This document shows, in pieces, positions 8,984 through 18,111 of a stretch of 35,255 nucleotides of DNA. How positions within the stretch are numbered: position 1 is the stretch's first letter; every line of letters begins with the position of its first letter. Under the pieces are notes generated by a model that ran no database searches, had not been told where the DNA came from, and saw nothing but the letters and a program-made list of their open reading frames with translations. A program made the position numbers and the translations under genes. This DNA is from Bacteroidota bacterium (GTDB lineage Bacteria; Bacteroidota; Bacteroidia; Sphingobacteriales; Sphingobacteriaceae), in the NCBI GenBank assembly GCA_013288465.1, contig JABDBT010000008.1, positions 1-35,255 on the forward strand, written 5' to 3'.

Positions 8984-9955
8984 ATGAATAAAAACATAAT
9001 TACAATAGCCACCGGCAAAAAATTGTACGTTGATATGGCCGTTAACCTGGCCCGGTCTTTTTTATGGTGGCATGCGGGTACCGATATACAATTTCATCTG
9101 ATCACCGATCAGAAAAATCTTGTTGCTGCTGATATTGCCAACAGGGTGCAAATAGTTGAGGTAGAAACGGAGCAATTGGGCGATGGGTTTTCATCAAAAT
9201 TGTATCTCGATAAATTAGCCCCTGCCGGGCAAACACTCTTTATAGACAGCGATTGCCTTATATATGGTAACCTAAACCCTGTGTTTGAACAATTTAAGGG
9301 CCATGACGTATCAGTAGTTGGTAATTACATATCAAACGGCGAGTGGTTTGGCGACGTGGCATCCATTTGCAAAAAACTTAAAATTACCCGATTGCCCAAA
9401 TTTAATGGCGGCGTATATTATTTAGAAAAAGGCGACATTGCCAGCCGGGTGTATAATGATGCACGAAGGCTGGAGGCCGAATATGACAGCATTGGGTTTA
9501 CCCGTTTAAGAGGCTTGCCTAATGATGAAATGTTAATGGCAGCAGCCATGGAACTAAACCATCAAACACCAATTGCCGATAATGGCAATATATTGGCCGA
9601 ATTTGTAAACTTTCAATCAGGTATCAAATCCAACCTGCTGAATGGAACCGTTGAGCTTTATAATAACCCGGCCGACGTTAGGTTTCAAAAAAGCTGGCAT
9701 TTAACTATTGCCCGTCCGTTAATTGTTCATTACCTGGGCTACTATAACCTGCTTATGCCCTATACCAAAGAGGTTAAACAGCTTGAATATTTATTTGTAA
9801 ATAAATGGCCTCAAAATAAAGTCAGGTTACTAACTTATATACAGGTAACATTGCCTTTTACCATACGCATGGGCATAAAAAAAACGTTAAGGCCTTTGTA
9901 TCGCCTTATATTTGGTATCAGACAAATTGAAAAATCAGAAAGGGTGCTTCAGTAA
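8984..9955 (+). CDS. GT8-like glycosyltransferase
   Basis: 323 residues. A GT-A protein that differs from the GT2 enzymes: TIATGKKLYVDMAVNLARS starts the fold, SSKLYLDKL (70-78) precedes TLFIDSDCLIY with a DSD metal site at 88-90, then FNGGVYYLEKG (140-150) and LPNDEML (178-184). The K-L-x-L...D-x-D...N-(G/S)-G pattern is that of the GT8/glycogenin-like superfamily, which uses UDP- or GDP-sugars with retention. I cannot name the sugar. The C-terminal IVHYLGYYN supplies the usual GT8 histidine motif. It begins 55 nt after the previous stop and ends in a TAATG joint with the following GT2. Confidence 0.72.
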   Translation: MNKNIITIATGKKLYVDMAVNLARSFLWWHAGTDIQFHLITDQKNLVAADIANRVQIVEVETEQLGDGFSSKLYLDKLAPAGQTLFIDSDCLIYGNLNPVFEQFKGHDVSVVGNYISNGEWFGDVASICKKLKITRLPKFNGGVYYLEKGDIASRVYNDARRLEAEYDSIGFTRLRGLPNDEMLMAAAMELNHQTPIADNGNILAEFVNFQSGIKSNLLNGTVELYNNPADVRFQKSWHLTIARPLIVHYLGYYNLLMPYTKEVKQLEYLFVNKWPQNKVRLLTYIQVTLPFTIRMGIKKTLRPLYRLIFGIRQIEKSERVLQ

Positions 9956-10878
9956 TGATTGATGTAAGTATTATTATACCCACCTACAACCGCTTATGGA
10001 GTTTACCAAAAGCGATTGATAGTTGCTTCGAAACTTTGTTGAATATTGAGGTGATCGTTATTGATGATGGTAGTACCGATGGTACCTGGGCGTGGTTGAT
10101 GCAAAAGGCAAACATCATTACCATCCGCCAGGAAAATAGCGGTAAGGATTGGGCGGTAAACAAGGGTTTTGCTATTGCAAAAGGGAAATATATACGCTTC
10201 TTAGATTCGGACGATTGGCTGTTAGCGCAATCATCCGACAAATTATTTCAGGAAGCCGAGAAAAATAATTTGGATATTACCTGTGCCGGACACCAGGTTT
10301 TTAACGAAAATGAAGAGCTTATAAAACAAATTGACTGGATCAATTGCGACGATTTCCTGGCCCAACAGTTAGGCGAATGTGATTCGTCGCACTATAGCGC
10401 CTATCTTTTTAAAAAAGAATTTATAAAAGATATACCTCACCGGCAAGAGTACGGGGCGCTTGATGACAGGCAGTTTATTATTGAAGCTGCCATGAAACAA
10501 CCCGCAACAGGTTATATACCATCACCAACTTTTGCCCACCGTACCCATTCAAAACATAGGTTGCAAAACACCTTGGGCTTGCAGGAGGACGCTAAGCATT
10601 TAGCCATGCTTAATATTTACAAAAGAGGCTTCGCTATTTTAGAAGAAAATGGCCTGCTAACACAACGCCATAAAAATGCTGCCTGCAATACCTTATGGCA
10701 TTTGGCACATTGGGTAGCCAAAACCCATTTACGCGACGGAGAAAAAATTTATAATTGGGTTTATGAATTAAACCCGGGCTTTATGCCTCATGAAAATTTA
10801 GGTATTGCCCGGTTATACAAAAACATGGGCTTTGCAAATGCGGAAAAGTTTTTAAAATTGCGCCGAATATTTACCTGA
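9955..10878 (+). CDS. Glycosyltransferase family 2
   Basis: 307 residues. VSIIIPTYNRLWSL, VIVIDDGSTDGTW (around 33-45), GKDWAVNKGF and IRFLDSDDWLL (DSDD at 84-87) define GT2. The ALDDRQFIIEAA stretch around 165-176 fits the catalytic-acid region. The C-terminal quarter is helical and basic. ATG at 9955 shares a base with the TAA of the GT8-like gene. After its TGA come 62 non-coding bases, the longest gap in the polysaccharide locus. Specificity unknown. Confidence 0.92.
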   Translation: MIDVSIIIPTYNRLWSLPKAIDSCFETLLNIEVIVIDDGSTDGTWAWLMQKANIITIRQENSGKDWAVNKGFAIAKGKYIRFLDSDDWLLAQSSDKLFQEAEKNNLDITCAGHQVFNENEELIKQIDWINCDDFLAQQLGECDSSHYSAYLFKKEFIKDIPHRQEYGALDDRQFIIEAAMKQPATGYIPSPTFAHRTHSKHRLQNTLGLQEDAKHLAMLNIYKRGFAILEENGLLTQRHKNAACNTLWHLAHWVAKTHLRDGEKIYNWVYELNPGFMPHENLGIARLYKNMGFANAEKFLKLRRIFT

Positions 10879-10940
10879 ATGCTTGCTAATAGTTCAAATC
10901 TAAAACGAATTATTTTAATCTGTTTATTCGGCATCGTACA

Positions 10941-11618
10941 ATGTACTTAAACGAAAACTCCCAACTTAACCGTTACGATTGGGCGGCAAAAAAGATAAGT
11001 GAAATTGCGGACAACAATTTTAAAACAAAAGATATTTCGTTATTTGATATCGGATCGCGCGACAACATTTTAAAAAGCTATATTACTTTACCCCAGGTTA
11101 ATTATAAAGCATTTGATTTAGAGCCTTTGGATATTTCGGCAGAAGAATGGGATATTGAGAAACCCTTTCCATACGCCTATGCCAAGGCTCAAATTATTAC
11201 TATGCTCGATATAGTGGAGCATCTTAACAACCCATGGATTTGCATGCAAAACGTTGCCCGCACTATCATGCCGGGTGGCTATCTTATATTAACTACCCCA
11301 AACCCGGCCTGGAGTAATAGTAGGGTTGATATGTTAAAAAGCGGGTATTTAAGTTGTTTCGGTCAATCAGATCTTGATCTTAATCATCATGTGTTTACGC
11401 CATGGCCACATATAATAAACAGGCTGATTACTGATTCGGGGTTTGAAATTATTGAATACAGTACGCTTGACGGGAAAACAAAAATTTTTGATAAAAATCT
11501 TAAAGGATTAACCATACCAATAAAATTAGTTTTCAGGATAGTGAAAAAAATACTTGAATTTAAAGATCCTGCTTCAATTGGGATGAGTTATGGAATAATT
11601 GCGAAGCGAATTGACTAA
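10941..11618 (+). CDS. Class I SAM-dependent methyltransferase
   Basis: 225 residues. The SAM-binding region is a variant: LFDIGSRDN (34-42) replaces D-x-G-x-G-x-G, while MLDIVEHLNNPW and IMPGGYLILTTPNP match motifs IV-VI of Methyltransf_11/23 enzymes that modify sugars in glycan clusters. With the lost glycines it may still bind SAM, as several sugar methyltransferases show such a motif I, but this is uncertain. It begins 62 nt after the previous stop and runs into the following glycosyltransferase, whose start lies inside its 3' end. Likely an O-methyltransferase of the polysaccharide. Confidence 0.82.
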   Translation: MYLNENSQLNRYDWAAKKISEIADNNFKTKDISLFDIGSRDNILKSYITLPQVNYKAFDLEPLDISAEEWDIEKPFPYAYAKAQIITMLDIVEHLNNPWICMQNVARTIMPGGYLILTTPNPAWSNSRVDMLKSGYLSCFGQSDLDLNHHVFTPWPHIINRLITDSGFEIIEYSTLDGKTKIFDKNLKGLTIPIKLVFRIVKKILEFKDPASIGMSYGIIAKRID

Positions 11619-12594
11619 GCCCATTAATATATTTTATGAGGAGCCAGATCCCGACCGCTGGTTTAAATATGACCACTATCTGCGTAAGCTAATACGCCGC
11701 ATTGTAAGGGGCAGGCACCGGCCGGGCGGCGTTATGATGATTGCCATTAACCTGATGAAAGGCCTTGATAAAATTGGGGTGCCCTACCGGTTTAATGATT
11801 ACAGATACATAAAAAAGCACCCCGGGGAGATAGCTTGTATTATTGGTAAGCCACAGGTGCTATTCGAAAAAAAATGGACTAATCCGGTTATCCTTGGGGC
11901 GGGTATTTACTCGCACCCAATTGAATGTCCGGATCTTTTTGAACGCTATCCAAATGTAAAGCGTTTCCTTGTGCCCGGCGAGTGGATGAAGGAGATGTGC
12001 AAGCCTTATTATGGCGATAAGGTGATGTCGTGGCCAACGGGAATAGATACTCATCAATGGCATCCGTTTGGGGGTGAAAAGCCGTTTGATTTTTTGATAT
12101 ATGATAAAATACGCTGGGACCATCAAAAACAACAAATCGATTTGATTGATCCATTGATCCGTACACTTGATAAGCAAAACCTTACTTATCAAGTTATTAA
12201 ATACGGCAACTACACCCATGCCGAATTAATGGAGAAACTCAAAGTTTCAAAAGCAGTGATATTTATTTGCGAGCATGAAACACAGGGGTTCGCATATCAG
12301 CAAATATTAGCTACCGGTACGCCTATATTGGCCTGGGACAGGGGTGGTTACTGGCAGGACGCTTATTATTATCCGGATAAAGTACAATACCAACCCGTTA
12401 GCTCAGTACCTTACTGGGACGAACGCTGCGGGTTAAAGTTTAGTGATGCAAATGACTTTAAAAATGTATTACCTTCCTTTTTAAACAACCTGGACAAATT
12501 TGAACCCAGGGACTATATCATGGAAAACCTTACGCTTGAAATATGCGCAGAGAAGTATCTACAAATTTACCGGGATATTGAAACACAACTATAG
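11599..12594 (+). CDS. GT-B fold glycosyltransferase (GT1/GT4-like)
   Basis: 331 residues. The C-terminal donor domain is recognisable from FICEHETQGFAYQQILATGTPILAWDRG, where E-x7-Q/E-x-x-x-x-G-x-P is the GT4-type pattern; GRHRPGGVMMIAINLMKGL in the N-terminal domain is the usual glycine-rich acceptor loop. FLVPGEWMKE and WPTGIDTHQW separate the two Rossmann domains. The second glutamate of the E-x7-E motif is replaced by Q, so the family call is looser than for the other GT4 proteins here. The start is ambiguous: TTG at 11599 overlaps the methyltransferase by 20 nt, and TTG at 11611 (8-nt overlap) is equally good. A 42-nt gap follows. Confidence 0.75.
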   Translation: MRSELTKPINIFYEEPDPDRWFKYDHYLRKLIRRIVRGRHRPGGVMMIAINLMKGLDKIGVPYRFNDYRYIKKHPGEIACIIGKPQVLFEKKWTNPVILGAGIYSHPIECPDLFERYPNVKRFLVPGEWMKEMCKPYYGDKVMSWPTGIDTHQWHPFGGEKPFDFLIYDKIRWDHQKQQIDLIDPLIRTLDKQNLTYQVIKYGNYTHAELMEKLKVSKAVIFICEHETQGFAYQQILATGTPILAWDRGGYWQDAYYYPDKVQYQPVSSVPYWDERCGLKFSDANDFKNVLPSFLNNLDKFEPRDYIMENLTLEICAEKYLQIYRDIETQL

Positions 12595-12636
12595 TTTATC
12601 ATCAATTTCACTTAAACAAAACTTTCTAAAACAGGT

Positions 12637-13779
12637 ATGCTCCCCTTTAACAAAGCTTATATAACAGGAGATGAGGTAACTTATATAAACCATGCAATGC
12701 AAAGCGGCAAAATTGCCGGGGATGGTTATTACACCAAAGCCTGTGAGCATTTTTTTGAGGAAAAATACAATTTTAAGAAAGCGCTGTTAACGTCTTCATG
12801 TACAGATGCATTAGAGTTAGCTGCCCTATTGATAAATATCAAAAGCGGCGACGAGGTACTAATGCCGTCGTATGGTTTCTCTTCAACAGCAAATGCCTTT
12901 ATATTAAGGGGCGCTAAAATTGTTTTTGCTGATAGTGGCCGGGATAATCCCAACATTGATTTGTCTCAAATTGAAGCTTTAATAACACCTTTAACAAAAG
13001 CAATTGTGGTTGTGCATTATGGCGGAATAGCATGCGATATGCACGAATTAAAAAAATTGACCGACAGGTATAAAATTATTTTAATTGAAGATGCCGCGCA
13101 AGCCATTGATTGTTTTTATAAAAACCGGCCGCTTGGCAGCTTTGGGCATTTGGCGGTATTTTCATTTCATGAAACCAAAAATATAACCTGCGGCGAAGGC
13201 GGTTTATTAGTTATTAATGATAAAAAATTTATTAAACGAGCAGAGATCATCAGGGAAAAAGGCACCAACCGCCCTGCATTTATCCGGAAAGAAGTTGAGG
13301 AATATAACTGGGTTGATATAGGATCTTCGTTTTTACCTTCGGATATTACAGCTGCCTATTTATATGCACAGTTAAATAAATTAGATATTATCCAAGCTAA
13401 AAGGCGCCAGCTATGGGAGCAATATAATAAAGCGTTTTATGATCTTGATAAACAAAACATTATTAAAACGCCTTATATACCTGCGCATAGGATACATAAC
13501 GGACATGTGTTTTATATTATTTGTAAATCGGCTCAAACAAGGGATATGTATATCAATTATATGCTGCTAAACGGTGTACAAACCAAATCACATTATATTA
13601 CTTTGCACGATAGCCCGTTTTATAAAAAAATCCACGGAAAAAGAATTCTACCCATTGCAAAAGTTTATCAGCTTAGGTTGGTAAGGTTGCCGATTTTTTT
13701 TGACATGGAAGAGAGCGATATCAATAAAGTAATTACCTTAACCCATAAATTTTTTTTAGAAGAAAGCAATGCCGGATAA
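12637..13779 (+). CDS. rffA: dTDP-4-amino-4,6-dideoxygalactose transaminase, RffA/WecE type
   Basis: 380 residues of the DegT/DnrJ/EryC1/StrS PLP family. The N-terminus (LPFNKAYITGDEVTYI, SGKIAGDG), MPSYGFSSTANAFILRGAKI and FSFHETKN with the PLP lysine at residue 181 match E. coli WecE/RffA closely by eye; EDAAQ at 151-155 gives the PLP-ring aspartate. The enzyme aminates dTDP-4-keto-6-deoxyglucose with glutamate to give TDP-fucosamine (Fuc4N). This implies a 4-amino-6-deoxy sugar in the glycan. Neither the dTDP-glucose enzymes (RmlA/RmlB) nor the usual N-acetyltransferase partner is in the window. ATG at 12637 follows a 42-nt gap, one of the few possible places for internal initiation in the locus. 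Confidence 0.9.
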   Translation: MLPFNKAYITGDEVTYINHAMQSGKIAGDGYYTKACEHFFEEKYNFKKALLTSSCTDALELAALLINIKSGDEVLMPSYGFSSTANAFILRGAKIVFADSGRDNPNIDLSQIEALITPLTKAIVVVHYGGIACDMHELKKLTDRYKIILIEDAAQAIDCFYKNRPLGSFGHLAVFSFHETKNITCGEGGLLVINDKKFIKRAEIIREKGTNRPAFIRKEVEEYNWVDIGSSFLPSDITAAYLYAQLNKLDIIQAKRRQLWEQYNKAFYDLDKQNIIKTPYIPAHRIHNGHVFYIICKSAQTRDMYINYMLLNGVQTKSHYITLHDSPFYKKIHGKRILPIAKVYQLRLVRLPIFFDMEESDINKVITLTHKFFLEESNAG

Positions 13780-13794
13780 CTTATATATAAGCTG

Positions 13795-15864
13795 ATGAGG
13801 ATACTATTGGTTATGGATCCATTTATCCCGGTACCGCCTGAAAATTATGGGGGTATTGAACGTATTGTATTTGATATAGCTACGCAATATGTAAAAATGG
13901 GCCATAGGGTAACTCTTGTTGCCGGCCCCAACTCACAATCGCCCGACCGTCTTATCACTTATGGTAAAAATGGCCCGCTAACCCCTAATTTAAATTTAAG
14001 CCATCTTAAGCAGGTATATTCCATACTAAAAAATGAAATAAACGACCATGATGTTATCCATAATTTTGGCCGGCTGGCCTTTTTAACTCCTTTTTTTAAG
14101 AATGAAATACCTAAAGTACAATCATATCTGCGTTGGGTAAGCCGTTTTAATATTGTTAGGGCCGACCTGTTAAAACCAGTTAACTTAACTTATACAGCCG
14201 TTTCTGACGCTATTAAAAATACGGGAATAACCCGCAAAAGCACCTGGAATACCGTGTATAATTGTGCCCCAATTGATCAGTTTACCTACAAACCAGATAC
14301 AAGCCCTAATAGCTACCTAACGTTTATAGGGCGCTTTGAAAAATGCAAAGGCCTGCACAATGCTATTAAAGTGGCAAAACTCACTAACAGGCAATTAATA
14401 ATAGCCGGTTTTATTTCGCATATCCCGAGCGAAAAACGCTATTATGAAAATGAAATTAAACCACATATTGACGGCGTACAAATAAAATGGATAGGCGAAG
14501 TAAATAATGCGCAAAGAAATGAATTGTTGCGTAATGCAAGCGCCCTGTTAACCCCTGTAGAATGGCTTGAACCATTCCCGGTAATTATACCCGAATCGTA
14601 TGCATGCGGCACACCTGTACTTGGTTTTGCAAAAGGTGGCGTACCCGAAGGTATAGAACATGGCGTAACGGGTTACATTAGTACAACTGTGGCAGAGATG
14701 GCAGATGACGTGCATAAAATTGATATGTTAAGCAGGGCGGCCTGTAGGGCAAAGGCCGAAAATGAATATAGCGCCGAAAAAATAGCCGAAAATTATTTTA
14801 GATTATATAAACCAAAAGTACACTTTCATAACCCCCTTAAAATGAAAATACTGTTGATTATGGACCCTGGGATACCTGTCCCGCCTCCTTTATATGGCGG
14901 GCACGAGCGTTTAGTGAGTTCTTTTGCTAATGAATATAAACGTTTAGGATATGACGTTACACTGCTTGCCGGGCCCGATTCAGTTTCACATGATAAAACA
15001 GTAACTTTTGGCATTAACAACTTAAAACGCTCGCAGCTACAAAAAGACAAAGAGATTTTTTTTGTGTGGAGATATTTACGGAAAAACAAATTTGACCTTA
15101 TTCATAATTTTGGCAGGTTAGCTTATTTACTGCCTGTTTTAAATTCCGACGCAAAAAAAATAATGACCTACGGCCGCAAAGTTACCCCTTTTGGTATCAG
15201 AGTGATGAACATGTTGCCCAACAAAAACATGATATATACTGCCTGCAGCAACTATTGTGTGGCAACGGGTAATATAGCCGGTATATGGAAAACCGTTTAT
15301 AACGCTATTGATTTTACACAATATAGCTTAAATGAAGCAATAGATAAAAAGGACGCCCCTTTAATTTTTTTAGGCCGGTTAGACAAAATAAAGGGTGTAC
15401 ACACCGCAATTAAAGTAGCTAAAGCCACCGGCAACACTTTGCTTATTGGCGGCAATATTTCTCATACTGTAGATAACTACCAGTATTTTAAAAATGAAGT
15501 AGAACCCTTAATTGATGGCAACCAGGTAAAATATCTGGGGCCGTTAAACGATGAACAAAAAAATAGTTATTTAGGGCGTGCAAAAGCGCTGTTGTTCCCG
15601 ATTGAATGGGAAGAACCATTTGGCATGGTGATGATTGAAGCTATGGCTTGCGGCACCCCTGTTATTGCTTTTAAAAGAGGGGCAGTACCTGAAGTTATTG
15701 ATGAAAACATTAACGGTTTTATAGCAGGCACAGAAAATGAAATGATTGAAAAAGTATCGCAATTAGGGAATATAGATAGAAAAACTTGCAGGCGAACAGC
15801 CGAAAACAGGTTTGATGTTAAAGTAATTGCCCATACTTACCTTAATTTATTTAATGAAGGGTAA
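13795..15864 (+). CDS. Tandem GT4 glycosyltransferase, two fused GT-B domains
   Basis: 689 residues made of two paralogous GT4 units. Unit 1 (1-349) starts MRILLVMDPFIPVPP and ends with EPFPVIIPESYACGTPVLGF; unit 2 (350-689) starts MKILLIMDPGIPVPP, with an ATG at 14842, and ends with EPFGMVMIEAMACGTPVIAF. Both keep the GT4 E-x7-E motif, a FIGRFEKCKG / FLGRLDKIKG donor strand and the HNFGRLA acceptor strand, so both look active. An ordinary GT4 protein is about 350-400 residues. The fusion looks like a tandem duplication in which the first stop was lost, or a natural bifunctional enzyme adding two sugars in turn. No stop codon separates the halves in the given sequence. Confidence 0.9.
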   Translation: MRILLVMDPFIPVPPENYGGIERIVFDIATQYVKMGHRVTLVAGPNSQSPDRLITYGKNGPLTPNLNLSHLKQVYSILKNEINDHDVIHNFGRLAFLTPFFKNEIPKVQSYLRWVSRFNIVRADLLKPVNLTYTAVSDAIKNTGITRKSTWNTVYNCAPIDQFTYKPDTSPNSYLTFIGRFEKCKGLHNAIKVAKLTNRQLIIAGFISHIPSEKRYYENEIKPHIDGVQIKWIGEVNNAQRNELLRNASALLTPVEWLEPFPVIIPESYACGTPVLGFAKGGVPEGIEHGVTGYISTTVAEMADDVHKIDMLSRAACRAKAENEYSAEKIAENYFRLYKPKVHFHNPLKMKILLIMDPGIPVPPPLYGGHERLVSSFANEYKRLGYDVTLLAGPDSVSHDKTVTFGINNLKRSQLQKDKEIFFVWRYLRKNKFDLIHNFGRLAYLLPVLNSDAKKIMTYGRKVTPFGIRVMNMLPNKNMIYTACSNYCVATGNIAGIWKTVYNAIDFTQYSLNEAIDKKDAPLIFLGRLDKIKGVHTAIKVAKATGNTLLIGGNISHTVDNYQYFKNEVEPLIDGNQVKYLGPLNDEQKNSYLGRAKALLFPIEWEEPFGMVMIEAMACGTPVIAFKRGAVPEVIDENINGFIAGTENEMIEKVSQLGNIDRKTCRRTAENRFDVKVIAHTYLNLFNEG

Positions 15865-17092
15865 ACATGTCGTTATGCTCTCTTCGGGCCAGCCGTCACT
15901 TAACCCACGGTTAGTAAAAGAGGCTGATGCTCTTAGCGACGCCGGATATCAAGTAACCGTAATTTACGCCTACTGGAATAACTGGGGGACATTGCATGAT
16001 GAACGATTGCTGACTGCAAAAAACTGGAAGGCCATACGCGCCGGCGGCGACCCTCAACAAAAGCCGTTGACCTATTTTGTAAGCAGGTTAATTCATAAAA
16101 CATGCAAATTTATTCAACAAAAAAGCGGAAACTTTACCCGTTTTACTGATCTTGCAGTTGCGCGAAGCAGTTATTATTTGATAAAAGAAGCAAAAAAAAC
16201 CAAGGCCGATCTATACATCGGGCATAACCTCGGCGCCTTACCTGCAGTGATAGCAGCAGCAAAAAAGCATAACGCAAAATGCGGATTTGATACAGAAGAT
16301 TTCCATCGTAATGAAGTAAGCGATGATACAGGCTCATTTAATTATAAAATTGCTAAATACCTTGAAGATAAATACCTGCCCCTTGTTGATTATATAACCG
16401 CTTCAAGCCCACTTATAGCTGAAAAATATTCAGAATTGTATAACCGTAAGGTAACCCCGGTTTTAAATGTATTCCCAAAAACAATAATCCCCATTATTAT
16501 TAATAATAACGACAGCCCGTTAAAGCTTTTTTGGTTCTCACAAACCATAGGCCCCAACCGCGGCCTGGAAACGCTAATTGAGGCCGTTGGATTATTACAA
16601 ACACCAATTGAAATGCATTTGCTTGGACAACCTGTAGATGGTTATAAATTACAACTTTCGCAATTAGCTGAAATGGGAAGAATAACAAATCTCAAGATAT
16701 TTTTTTATGAACCGGTTGAAGCCGATAAAGTATTTCAATTCGCATCAAAATTTGATATCGGAATAGCTTCAGAAACCAACGTTTGTTTAAACAGGGAAAT
16801 TTCGCTCACCAATAAAATATTCACTTATATACAAAGCGGGCTTGCGGTTGCAGCAAGTAACACCTTGGCACAAAATGAATTATTACAACAATACCCGCAA
16901 ACCGGCAAAATATATACTGATGCCAGGGAATTATCAGCCATTTTAAAACGATATGATGCTGACAGGAAATTATTGTTTGAAACTAAAAATGAAGCATTTA
17001 AAATTGGTCAAACCCAATTAAACTGGGAAAAAGAGCATGAAAAAATTTTGCATGTTATTGAAACCACGTTAGCACATCTGCCAAAAAAATGA
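15854..17092 (+). CDS. Glycosyltransferase family 4
   Basis: 412 residues from the ATG at 15854. The frame can be extended to a TTG at 15827, but the first Rossmann strand begins right after the ATG (KGKHVVMLSSGQPSLNPRL), so the shorter start is preferred; it overlaps the previous gene by 11 nt. HVVMLSSGQPSLNPRLVKEA is a GT4 N-terminal loop, LYIGHNLGALPAVIAAA and GFDTEDFHRNE follow, and the donor domain carries LKLFWFSQTIGPNRGLETL. The C-terminal E-x7-E is degenerate: RFDIGIASETNVCLNREISL-like sequence (FDIGIASE...) takes its place. It ends in an ATGA overlap with the acyltransferase. Cytoplasmic; specificity unknown. Confidence 0.85.
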   Translation: MKGKHVVMLSSGQPSLNPRLVKEADALSDAGYQVTVIYAYWNNWGTLHDERLLTAKNWKAIRAGGDPQQKPLTYFVSRLIHKTCKFIQQKSGNFTRFTDLAVARSSYYLIKEAKKTKADLYIGHNLGALPAVIAAAKKHNAKCGFDTEDFHRNEVSDDTGSFNYKIAKYLEDKYLPLVDYITASSPLIAEKYSELYNRKVTPVLNVFPKTIIPIIINNNDSPLKLFWFSQTIGPNRGLETLIEAVGLLQTPIEMHLLGQPVDGYKLQLSQLAEMGRITNLKIFFYEPVEADKVFQFASKFDIGIASETNVCLNREISLTNKIFTYIQSGLAVAASNTLAQNELLQQYPQTGKIYTDARELSAILKRYDADRKLLFETKNEAFKIGQTQLNWEKEHEKILHVIETTLAHLPKK

Positions 17093-18111
17093 AAAATACA
17101 ACGGCAAATAAGTGGTTTTATGGTGTTGACAGCATAAGGTTTGCACTGGCGTTTATTGTGATGCTGTCGCATTTTGATAATTTGTATGCAGCAGCCCTTA
17201 AACATTCATCACATTTACTGGCCAGGTATGCCGGGTATTTCCTGGCCAACGCTTTTGACGGTACATCAGCTGTAATTGCTTTTTTTATTATTTCGGGCTT
17301 TGTAATTCATTATCCCAATAAAAACGGCATCCCTAATTTAGCAGCTTTTTGGATCAGGAGGTTTCTGCGGATATTGATCCCATTGGCTATAATACTACTT
17401 ATCGGAACAAAATTTGGCCACCCTGAAAAAACAGTGGTTTGGAGCCTGTACTGCGAGCTGATCTATTACGCGCTATATCCGTTTCTTGCTATGATCGCCA
17501 TAAACTGGAAAACTAAATTTATCATCGCCTACATCGCCGCTGGTGCAGCTATTTGCATTTTTGCCCGATATGATATTGTGGCGTTATTTAAGCAAACAAA
17601 TATCAATTATAGCGGCTATTACTGGCAGTTAAACTGGTTTTTAACCTGGTTAATTGGCTTACCCTGTTGGTTATTGGGTGTATTAATTGCCGAAAAAACA
17701 GACAAGTTGAAACAGGTCTCTTTTAAATCCGTAATGCTCTATCGGGTGTTGGTTTATATGATCAGTTGTTTTTGCTGTATCGGCAAATTTCATTTGCATA
17801 TCAGCTATATTTTATCCATGAATATTTTCGCATTGCTACTTTATAAATGGATACAAACAGAAATTGTTTATTACAAACATCATGAGCCAAACCGTTTGTT
17901 GGAAAAAATGGGGAAGTTTTCCTACTCGTTGTATTTATGCCACCCATTGTTATATGTAATTTTAGGTTTATTTATAACCTACAATTTGGTTACATACCCA
18001 ATTTTCATTTTGCTCACAATTATGCTTTCTTACTGCTTTTATTTAACTGTCGAAAAACCTGCTCATATAATTGCCCGCAAAATTAATAGCAAGTACAACC
18101 CATCTGTTTAA
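17089..18111 (+). CDS. Acyltransferase family 3 (OafA-type) membrane protein
   Basis: 340 residues, about nine to ten membrane segments. SIRFALAFIVMLSHF holds the conserved R and H; FFIISGFVIHYP, FWIRRFLRILIP (R-R-x-x-R-I-x-x-P) and WSLYCELIYYALYPF are the other family blocks. The family O-acylates sugars with acyl groups brought across the inner membrane. The start is ATG in an ATGA overlap with the upstream GT4; the stop is followed directly by the TTG of the next gene. It is clearly a paralogue in family only: the loop lengths differ from the protein at 6887, so it is not a recent duplicate. Confidence 0.9.
   Translation: MKNTTANKWFYGVDSIRFALAFIVMLSHFDNLYAAALKHSSHLLARYAGYFLANAFDGTSAVIAFFIISGFVIHYPNKNGIPNLAAFWIRRFLRILIPLAIILLIGTKFGHPEKTVVWSLYCELIYYALYPFLAMIAINWKTKFIIAYIAAGAAICIFARYDIVALFKQTNINYSGYYWQLNWFLTWLIGLPCWLLGVLIAEKTDKLKQVSFKSVMLYRVLVYMISCFCCIGKFHLHISYILSMNIFALLLYKWIQTEIVYYKHHEPNRLLEKMGKFSYSLYLCHPLLYVILGLFITYNLVTYPIFILLTIMLSYCFYLTVEKPAHIIARKINSKYNPSV

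Noticed and set aside
8929..8991. A 20-codon frame from TTG filling the gap before the GT8-like gene
   Set aside because: Too short, no homologue recognised, no ribosome-binding site; its overlap with the next ATG could be chance. A coupling mini-ORF is possible but not supported.
10879..10950. A 23-codon frame (MLANSSNLKRIILICLFG...) bridging the gap before the methyltransferase
   Set aside because: It has a hydrophobic stretch and a Cys, but GIVQC is not a proper lipobox and the length is below what I can support as a gene.
15827..15853. Upstream TTG extension of the GT4 at 15854
   Set aside because: The added nine residues precede the first Rossmann strand and are the out-of-frame end of the previous gene; the ATG is a better start.
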